Origin: Ampullaceana balthica
Taxonomy: Eukaryota; Mollusca; Gastropoda; Lymnaeidae
Direction of reading: 5' to 3'
Assembly: GCA_944989445.1 (NCBI GenBank)
Contig: CALYLW010000501.1
Coordinates: 249,501-313,500 of the forward strand
Length of the DNA: 64,000 nucleotides
Under the pieces are notes generated by a model, which was not told the DNA's origin, made no database searches, and worked only from the letters and a program-made list of their open reading frames with translations. Both the position numbers and the translations under genes were made by a program. Positions 25,201 to 36,700 of the stretch are shown here, piece after piece. Each line of letters opens with the position of its first letter. Position 1 is the stretch's first letter.

Positions 25201-27991
25201 ATTGGGCTCCATCGAAATGCATTTTTAATAAGGGATGCGTCTTTAAGTTCAACAAACCCTAAATAAGTATTTGGAAACCCCGTTTACACCAATATTTCTA
25301 AATTAAAAACAATTAGTACATGGGGAGAGGTTGGGAAAGATTCAGGTGGTGAGAAAAGAAAAGAAGAAAATTCTACACTTAAAATCTTTTAAACCATATT
25401 TAAATCCCTTATATAACTTGCTTTGTAAGTTTAATCGGAAATCCGAACAGACTATTTGTTTATAATTCTTTCACGTGACAGTTCAGTTCACGCATTGACG
25501 CCGACCGTCGATGTTCACACCCCCTACCGTCCCTGCGCCCGGTTTTAAAACCAGGGGAGATAATTCTGTTTCAGTCTGTAAATTTCTTGTTTAAAGATAA
25601 TCACTACTTTTAGTTTTGTCTCTTATATAAGGGATTTATAGTCAAAAACTTTGTTTTTAAATCTATTTATTTATTTCCCCACAAAGCCACGGCCGACGCA
25701 CAGGTCAAAATCGGAGTCGGGGATGTGGAGAACATACTGACGCCCACTTTCTGCACGCAAACGTTCACCACAAAAGTCAAACAGCTGATGACCTTCTGCG
25801 TGACGAACCTCAAGCCTCCCTTGGTGCTGGAGATCATGAACAGCACCAGCCTGCTGGTGAGGTCCACGCTCCGGTGTGCGATGACGAATTACAAGTTCGT
25901 CAAAGGCAAGACCGTGTACACGTTCAGATACACGGATGCCTGTAAGAACAAAGCCGCTTACAAATGTACACTTTACGGTAAGTGAAATGAGGGACACCTT
26001 CTACAATAAAAGCCATCGAAGAAAGGAAATTTTTGCAGGGATGCTCGGGGAGAAATATAAGTTGTGACATACATCACGGGAGACTCGCTATGGACAACGT
26101 TGTGTAACTTGTTCCTCTAAACAGGAGAACTTGTTTACATAAATACATACATATAAGAGACGTGCCATATTACAAACGATGATATCCATGACTCGCTACT
26201 TTACTCACTTCAGTGGCTTCCTATACAAGCACGGATTAATTACAAACTGTCCGTTCTCTGTCAATTAATTTTCTTTTCTGACCCTTGCCCTTCTTATCTT
26301 AGTGAAAATTTCGGTCTTTTCACCCACTCTTACGCTCTTCTAGAGAAACAGGCATTAAAATATTTGGCGAAAGGTCTTTCTCTTTTTGTGCCCCCAAACA
26401 ATGGAATTCTCTTCCAATACACATTTGCAGTATGCCAAATACTAAAATTAAGACCTTCAAGACTGCACTCAAAATCCATCTTTTCAAACTTTACTTTAAA
26501 AATAAATTAAATAACAATCAAACATTTATGTATATGATAAACGTAGCTCTAGTACACTGTAATGTCGTTGTTTGTTGTAGTAATGATATTTATGTTTGAA
26601 ATTGAGCACATATTAATTTATTATTTTATGTGTGTTACTATTTTAAAACCCTTTATATTAACTCGTGATGTCTGTTTGAACTCTTGATTGCTTGCTTGAT
26701 TGTCGCCAAAATTTCGGATCGATTTTTAACCCACTTCCTCGTAAGCCAGCGAGCTGAAATTTTGCAGGCAGTTTCGTGACGATGATTAAACTATGTATCA
26801 AAATTTCAGAACGATCGCATGTACTGTAATTAAATTATTGAATTTTTAGATTATTTTATTTATTCCTATGTATCATGTTGTTTTTTTTAGATAGAATGCC
26901 GCGGTGCGTATTATATTGAACAACCTTTCTGTTGCGCAATAAGGTGCGTATTTTATTGACAACACTTTTTATAAACATATTCCTGATCGGTGCGCATTAT
27001 GTTAAACAGGTTTTACGACACAATTGCAATTTTGTATTTTTGGATGGTCTTGCGCTACGTATTATAATGAACATTTTTTTTAGTTATGTCTCGTACATAA
27101 AGGATTTATAGTAAAAAACTTGTTTTTTTACGGGTTTTAAAAAATTAAATGAAGCGTTGTGAGCCCAGCTGCTTGCTGGGGTACAGCACTATATTAATTA
27201 TGAAATTATTATTATTTTTTATTATTATTCAATTTCCTTTGGATGCCGACTCCTGCTCGTTTAACCTTTTGACAGCCAGCTTAGCCAAACTATCGTGAGC
27301 GATAGAACTAATGAGTAAAAAGTGAAGTTCCCCTTTCAGATCATGCTGGCCTATGGGGCAAGTGAAGCAGAATCAACAAGTTTTTATAGCCACGGCATGC
27401 AGGGGGATTGTGTGGCTAGCACAATGCCCAGCCCCCTTCACTCCCCCAACTGATGTCAGGCACCCATTCGGAACTGGGTGGAATCAGGGATGCCCTTAAC
27501 CACGAGAACAAGGCCCAGCCTTCGCCGAGATTCGAGCCCGTTACTCTCGGTGCGCCAGCCGAGCGCGCTACCGCACCCCCTGGTAGAATTTACGAGAGCT
27601 GAATTAAATAGGCTACAACACATAAATTGAATTCTGTTTATTTCAGGGTCATTGTGAATCTTGTCCTGATGGTAAGTGTCGTAATAACTTTTTTGCTCAA
27701 ATAAATGAATAGGAAATTTGTTCAGATAAGGCAGAAAATGAAAGCGGGAGGGTCAGAGCAACTTTTTAAATTATTAACCATAGAGTAAATTTTGATAGTT
27801 TAAAATTTGAGATAAACTAAGATAATCAAGGCTTACATACAAATTTATTGTAATTTATGACACTTAAATTTTTCTTTTATCTTTAAAGTTACAAAAGAGG
27901 CGGTGCAAAGTGTGAGAGAGAGAAAGAAGAGCAAAAGGTAGATAGAGATAGAAAGAATGGGGAAAGAAAAGAGAGAGAGAGAGAGGGTTAG

Positions 27992-28055
<64 letters not shown>

Positions 28056-31000
28056 AAGAAAGAAATAAGTCTAGAAATTTTCCGTTTCTCTTTATATTTA
28101 AAAAAAAATATTTTAGGAAAATTTGAATACAGTTTGACAATAAAAGAAAGTATTTATTTTATTATTTTAACCCACAACAGCGCCAGTGGATACACCAAAG
28201 CCAGGTCATGGAATAGGTAAGCAAGGCCGTACCCAGACTTTTTTACTTGGGGGTTTGCAAACTTGCGCGAAGCATTTCGTGTTCAGATACCTACAATATA
28301 TGGTGCTATGACTAAAAATTTGGCTGAGATTGTTTAATCAATAATTCTGTACCTATGAATTATTGAGGGCGTTGATTAAACTTCTCGTATTTTTTGCCTC
28401 GTTTTGCAAAAAAAAATGTTTTTCGTGCTTACAGTGACCAAAAGTGTAGGTTTTCAGGCAATAAATAATTAACACTGTAAATAAAATTTTGCGAAATAAT
28501 TTTTTATTTAAAACAATAGGCGGATTAAGATAAGTCACTCGTTGAGGGCAAAGCCTGGCTAAGCCAATGGGCCTTGTCTGACTGGATCTTTCAATGCATT
28601 TATTTTCGTTTATTGATTTTCGGTAGTCATTTTGCAAAAAAAAATAATAATTGTTGCAGCAAATGGGCCAAAATTCGCAGAAGGGGGTTCGTTCAAACTT
28701 ACGAACACCCCCTGCGTACGGGCTTGTGTAAGTATACAGAAACTTGTACTCTGTTTTACATTTACACATTATTTTTTATTTGGAGAAAAACATTTTGAGA
28801 TCTCGGAATTCTCTTTTCAGTTTGACGTGAATCTGAATTTTTATTTATGGTGCTTTCATTTTTACCCCCCCCCCACCAATTTTTTTTACCAAGCGCTTCA
28901 ATATCTCCTATTATTTCGCTGCAGTCATTAGGTAATAACAAATTATAAATGTATATTACGTTTTTATGATATTATATACCTAATAGCGTATCACCCGTCA
29001 AAAATGACGGAAGTTTTCAAAATAAATACACATCAGATTTTTTAAAAAAATAACGTAATACAGAACTTTCATTGATTTCCCTATTGAACAATTTTATGCG
29101 GTCGTTCGAAAAGAGTTCTTTTTGGTGCAGTTATTTGGTGCGCTGCTTTCTGAAAATTAGTAGCGTCACGGACAGGACAGACGGGACGTGACATCCATTG
29201 CAAATTATTTATATGATATTTTAAACATGCGTTTCTGTAAGTGAAAGGGATAAATAAATAAAATGGTGTAATGACCAGCGATGTATATTTACTTGCTTTT
29301 CGTTCCCACCAATCAGCAAAATAAAGCGAAATCCTCAAATTGTAGAGAACAGATCATTGTCAGTTCACAATATTATCCGGCATTGTCCTGTTTAAATGTT
29401 TAAACAAATGTTTCGATCTTTGATGTGGTTTAATGTTGTTGTTGTTTTTTTGCAACAGGTGGATATTCAATAGAGATGGCATTAATTGTGGGGGCGTTCA
29501 CAGCTACAATGTTTAGTACATTCACAGGCGTTTTGCTTTATTTATGTAAGTACATGGGCGTTCGTGTGAAAGTAAACACTCATTAACGTCTTTGTCCTTT
29601 GTAAACAACTCAATTATCACTGTCGTAACCCGCTATAACTTAGGTCATACATTGACTTCATTATGATGATTATAGTAGTTATTATCATCATTATGCATAT
29701 TGTAATTGTTATTTAAATTATTACTACTATTATTGCAAATAAACCGGAACTGGTCATGTGAGTCATGTGCATGTCGTATGTGTGTAACATTCGGTTTCCG
29801 GTTAACAGAGCGTGTATTTTGAAAAAGATAAATGGCAACCATTTATGTCTTCTCAGAAAATCTGATGGATATTGGTTATTTAGCTTTAATAAACTTTTCA
29901 GTTATATTTTACTGTATCTAATGAAAAATAATGAAAATGAAAGTCAAGGCGTGTTGCCCATACAACGGACAGAATTTTTCATTGTTCAAAGTTTAGCTGT
30001 GCTTGGTTAAAAAAAAATTATTAAAAAAATATCGACTTCGATTACGTTGAGTAATAATAACGTTTATCTTCTTCCGATTTATGTTCACGATTTAACACAT
30101 ATTTTTTAAAAATTATTTTATATTACCGACAAGACCTATTCATTTACTCTCAGCGTCTCTTTTATTGTCTAGATAAATATCGGCTTTGCTGTTTTAAGAA
30201 AGGTGAGACTAGAAATATGTTTCTGTGCGTTTATTGTATGATAATTTTCACGTGGGTATTAAAAACAATGAAAGCTGTGATTTAAAAAAACAACAACTTG
30301 ATGAAACAAAATTAATTTAATTTTTGTTATTAAGTTATCATGCAGACCACTAAACTAAGATTGAAATAATTTATGCAGAGCCGTCTTAACACATAGGCCC
30401 ATTGGGCATTTGCCCGGGGGCCCACGACCATAGGGGCCCCATGGGAATATGTTTATTTATATACATTATGTATAATTTTTTTATTCCTGCCGAGGGGGGG
30501 GGCGGGGGCGGTCACTCTTTATTTGCCCAGGGGCCCAACACTATTTCTTTGTCCGGGGACCCAAAATGGTGTAAAGACGGCTCTGAATTTATGGGTATAT
30601 CTAGGACCGGGATAGTAGTCTACGAGTGAGGTCAAAGTCATGAATGTTAAATTACATCAATATCAACATAAGAAAATATGTGTTATAGAACTTGTAGGGT
30701 AATTAGACTTTAAAGTCTTAGGTTAATAATTCAATAACGTTTCTGAATTGTTTGCCTAAGTGGAATATGTCTGAAATATTATTTTTTAAAAAAATATTTA
30801 GCCTATTTTCATTTATAATTATTGTGTGATTTTTAATGTTACCAACTGGCACTTATAAATAAAAATTTAAAAATATATATTTCAGGCCGAAAGATTATTT
30901 TCATTACAAAAAGTGAGTATTAACTTTTGTTTTTGTGGAAAACTATTTTTTTAAAAAGTTTTAAAATTAAAAACCAAGATAAAACTGTAACGCGAGTCCT

Positions 31001-32612
31001 TAAAAACTCAAAATAAATGACGACATCTAGGATCTATCTATCTATCTATATATATAATTCTCTTCGTGGTCGGACCCTTCGAGACAACCTGCAAGTATGT
31101 TCAACAGATACTAATTTTAGAAAGCAGCGCACCAAATTACTTCACCAATGCATCAAAAGGTGTGCAAATTAAATATGCGCTGTAAAAAAAATTATATGGC
31201 GTCATTGTTTTCGCTGATATTTTAATTTTGTAAAAAGGGAACAATGTACAAAGTTATGAAATACTTTGTGTACATTTCAGAAAGTTTAATATTTCGTATT
31301 GATCAAACAAGGACAAGTTAGTTGGGATTTTGAAAAAGGTGGGCGCCGTAGGCGCCCTAAAAAAGTGCATTTTTTCAAAATAAATAGATTTCAGCTGAAC
31401 ACTTCCGTCATTTTATACGGGTGATACGCCACGGGTCTCTCCAGAGTTCCTTCTTTTCATTCACTCACAGTCGTTTGCCATAACCCACCCCATTTTGACA
31501 ACCGTGTCTTTCAGGAAGTCTTCACCCGTCACTAAATCATTAGCGGCGTATGCTACGCCGCGGGTCAGCTAGTATATATAATTCTCTTCGTGGTCGGACC
31601 CTGCGAGACAAGCTGCAAGTATGTTCAACAAATACTAATTTTAGAAAGCAGCGCACCAAATTACTCCACCAATGCATCAAAAGGTGTGCAAATTAAATAT
31701 GCGCTGTAAAAAAAAATATATGACGTCATTGTTTTCGCTGATATTTTAATTTTGTAAAAAGGGAACAATGTAAAAAGTTATAAAATATTTTGTGTACATT
31801 TTAGAAAATTTAATATTTCGCATTGATCAAACAAGGACACGTTAGTTGGGATTTTGAAAAAGGTGGGCTCCGTAGGCGCCCTAAAAAAAGTGCATTTTTT
31901 CAAAATAAATAGATTTCAGCTGAACACTTCCGTCATTTTTTACGGGTGATACGCCGCGGTCTCTCCAGAGTTCCTTCTTTTCATTCACTCACAGTCGTTT
32001 GCCCAAACCCACCCCATTTTGACAACCGTGTCTTTCAGGAAGTCTTCACCCGTCAATAAATCATTAGCGGCGTATGCTACGCCGCGGGTCAGCTAGTATC
32101 TTTTAAAAGTGATATAAAAAATCAAGATATATGATAGTGTTGACACCTAATGAATCCAACCACAAGTATTTTCCAAAAGTACAAGAAAAATTGCGCTCCA
32201 TAACCATTATATTCATTGTAGCTTTTGATTTGCATGGGATTGTAAGCTTTGAAAACATCAAATAATCGAGGGGAAACAGTAACTTCCAACAAGATTATAT
32301 CTGATTCATTTTGTGACCTCAGAAAAAGTTGACAACCGATGATTTATTTTTTGTTGCTCTACTACGCAAAAACTCAATACAGTCCTGTTGAGTTGTTGTA
32401 GAAATTAGGAGGTTGATGAATTATTAAACGGAAAGCATCTAAATATGTTGCATTGTGATTCCAAGATTCTTAATTGATCAATTCTAAAGCGCGAACCATG
32501 CCAATTTTCCCCATTTCCAATAAATATTTATGAAAATTTAATCCATATGAGTTTTCGTTTTGAAATACTAGTCATTTAAACAATGTACTATTCAAATGGC
32601 AAATAATATATA

Positions 32613-32683
<71 letters not shown>

Positions 32684-35600
32684 TTATTTATACTATATAT
32701 GACAATAATATAGATATATCTTTAACGTTATGTTGCTGAAATCCCAAACTGATTGCTTTTTTTTCAGCGGTTCTGAAAGATAAAACAAATCCAGAACCAG
32801 AAATCGGTAAGTTATAAGTCTTTACGATAAGAACTACTTTTAGAGCCGTAGCCAGGACGATTGTGACTATATCTATTTAGAATATCGGTAGTTACCGTTA
32901 TTTAAACAAAGAATCTAGTTAAGCTAGTTCACGTTATGATATACTTCTGACCAAAAGGTGGCATCTGGAAAGTTTGGTCACTATTCTCTGTCCCACCAAC
33001 GAATTAAAAAAATAAAAGACTCAAAGTAGCATAACATATCTTTTGATGTTTACGGGGGACGACCAAGTTTATAGTAGGTTTATTTGTTATTAAGATTCTA
33101 TTTATTTTCTGCTGATGCTATTACGGTGATTGTAATTACTGTTAAGACCAGCTGTGTTATTCATATGAAATAATTATAACATGTATTTTTATGTATGCTG
33201 TTAAAAGTGAAAACTTGAAATAAGAATTTAAAATAACTTAGTATCTTTGGCACTAGGTTGACAATATTATTTTTTGGCAGAAAATATTTATTTTAAAAAA
33301 TAGTTAAATTAACAAAATTGTAATTCTTTATTTCTCTTACAGTTCTAACGCCCATACGTCCTGGTTAGTCTGACTGCTAGTCTTTACTTAGTCAAGGAGT
33401 ATGTCCCCTTTGTTTGGCCACAAAAAAAAACAACACATTCTACGATTGCCAAGGGTGATGTGCACAATGAAATAAAATTAGCGTGATATTCTACATGTAT
33501 TAGTCACTTCCACAACACAATACGGGAAAAATACGATTAAAATTGTATGATGTTGAAATAAAAACAAAATATAGAAAAACATCTTTACAAAGAATCACTT
33601 ATGAATAAAAAGTCAAATGTAAGAATTAGAATTAAAAAAGTTATTTCTTTACTACTAATTATTAAAACCTTTAAAGTAATTTATAAAAATTTATACAAGC
33701 TGAAAAATTTCTAAATTAAAAAACCTTCCATAATACAAAAAAGCGCACGATGACATATTCCACTTTCGAAATAGTGTCGGTAAATTCCTTCAGGTAATAT
33801 ATTGACGTAAAAAATATCAGCGCTCAAGCAAGCAAGACTAAATATATGGAAAAGTAATAAGAAAGAAATTCTTTAGAAATACTTAAATTCTTAAACTTCA
33901 ATAAAAGTTGTTGTTAAAATTGATAACTCAGAGTGTATGCTCATGCAGCTACGTCGAGCCAAAGAAGCTGATCATATTCTTAGCAAATGTTCGAATATCT
34001 TTGAATCTGTCTTTGACACAAGTCACAGAGAGAAAGCTGTAATTTTCTGGTCCAATATTCAGCATCACTTTGCAACTCAATGAGTTCCAGTTTGCAGAAA
34101 GCCGGAGCAACATCAGAATACACAGTGATAGGGTGAAGAAAAAAAGAAATATTTCTTTTTCAATAGTTGCAAAGTCCTGAAAGCGCCTTTGAAATTCACC
34201 TGCCAGGGTATAATGATAAAATCTGCAGCCAACCTGTGTACGTGCTCATTGAAGTTTCTTTCTGGAAAACTTGTCATGATTTCCTGTAGTGAGAGGAAGT
34301 GTGTGGTATTAGGCTGGCTGCTTTTGAGACAATGGCCTTTGAATAAGTTGCAGCTTGCTCCCAAACGCCTTAATATGTGAACATTTAAGCTTACCACTGC
34401 ATTGTTCCTTTGACTGTTAAGAAGGTTTAGAAGTCTCGTCACATCGAATAAAAATGCAAAATCTTTCAGCCAAGTAGGATCAGATAGTTCTGGAGTTCGT
34501 TGTTCCTTATTTTCCATAAATCGCCCAATTTCTTTGTTAAGTTCGTAGAGCACTGAAATGCCGTCCCCAAAATCACATCATTGTGATACACATATTCTCC
34601 CTTGATGTCAAGAAGAAACTTTTGAAACTGGCGGTGAAACAGGGATTTAGGGCGGATATAGTTTATATCCTTTATTTCTGGCTTAATGGTATGATCCCAT
34701 TTAAGCTGTTAGGCACAAAGAACTTGTTGGTGAATGATTCAGTGAAGTTTAAAAGCTGTGCCAACCTCTTCGCTGACTTTGTTACAAACAAGTGTTGCTA
34801 GTCGATTGTGCTCACCCGTCAAGGCAGGGTTACCATCAATAACAATTACAGATTTTTTCCCATTGCAATTTAATGTTCTTGACATAAGAACTAACGTAAG
34901 CAAAAAATGTATGTTCGCCTTATTAGGTCTTTAAGACTTTGAAGGTCAATTAAAATGTAGTTAAAGAAATAATACCTCAGCCAAATAATTATTTACGAAA
35001 AGACCGCGGGCCAATAAAAATTTGAGTGTGGCCCGTGTTTGGTCCGCGGGCCAGATTTTTGACACCCCCCGTCCTAAACGTGTAAAATAAATAAATGGAA
35101 GATAAACTTCATATTTATCTCGTACAATTATTGTATAACTACGTAAATATATAATCAATGAAATATTGACAGGGAAAGGAAATGGTAACAGAGCTAATCA
35201 GGTCTCACTTCAGCCTTCCAACACTTGTAAGATCCACACACAAATTAACACCACCTACCAACATAAATATATTTGTTCATTTTTTTAAAAAAAACAAAAT
35301 AAATTTAAAAAAAAACAACTAATGACATTCTTATGTATCCCTCTTGTTAGACCCCATATCCGATGTAGAAGGATCCGGTGAGTATATACCCAATTTAAAT
35401 AATGATAAATGTATGTAGAATAAATAAGCGACCTTAAATTATATGTCTTGGCAAGGATTAGAATCGGACAGGGAACCTGAACCTCGGTCATGTTGTCTCA
35501 TAATGACTCGCCTGTTCAGTGGCTTAGCTAGGGGAGCGGGTCCGAATTTGAAAGTCCCCCCCCCCTGGGCCCGCACTTGAGGGTGGTCCCCAAAGGAGTG

Positions 35601-36619
35601 TCCGTAATTTTTTTCTATTAAATATTACGCCACCGCCATGTATGCAGCCCCCCCCTCCAAGAGGCCAAGCCCCCCCCCTCCAGGACACTAAGACCCTAGC
35701 TACGCCCCTGCGCCTGTTATATGTTTATAATATATATAGCGCCCCATTTAACCCACTGTCCATTCCGGCGGAATGTTAATTAATTTTTAAATTAAAAAAA
35801 AGTCTCTTAAAATTCTATCGTTAGCTCTAAGGGAATATTTTTATGGTATCGTATTTTTTCAAAAGTATATATAAAGAAATTAACTTTAAAATGATGGAAC
35901 CCCTTACGAACCTAAACCAAGTCTGAGCGGGAAAAAACTGCAACCATTAGGAAAATTTTAAAAGAAACCACACACACACTTTAAAATCAAGTATTTTCTG
36001 TAGATTAAAAACTTTAATGAAAACTTTAAATTTAAATACAATTAGATAAAAAATATATATATATATATTGAAACAACAATTATATAACAATGAATTTCAG
36101 AGTTTAGATTTAAAAAAAGAAATCAATATCATAACATAGGTTTAAAAACAACTCGTAATTGCATGATATACATTCCTCTTAAAAAATCCTTAACAGAAGT
36201 TTACGACCACGGATCTGAAATAGACCCTCAAGGTTAGTAGCTAAGTTATACAATTTTTAAATTATTGTAATGGTTATATTCATTCTAAATAAGTTCATGA
36301 TTGTAGTTTTAAAAAAAAAGAATATTTCTTTGTCTTAGTACCGTACACACCCAAATGAAGATAATTAATTTAAAGCTAAATTCTAGCCTGGGATTTTTAC
36401 AAAGTTGGGTCCCATTAAAGAGAGACGTTCCATGATTTCCATCGGGTTAAAATATAAAGACAATGACTGACTTCCAGTTGTTCTTTCTAAATCAGTGTCT
36501 ATATTTCATTAATGATAGAAAATATAAATGTTATGGGTGAGGGAGGAGGGGATTAGGCCAATGACGCTAAACAAATAAAGAACTGGGAATAGAGCCAAAT
36601 TATTCAGAACTAGGAATAT

Positions 36620-36700
<81 letters not shown>

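Noticed and set aside
27530..27590. tRNA gene on the minus strand
   Set aside because: A and B boxes are present, but they head a longer repetitive body, so this is a SINE.
27957..28220. Open frame rich in Arg-Glu repeats
   Set aside because: It is only a translation of the GA microsatellite; the part after it overlaps a gene E exon in another frame.
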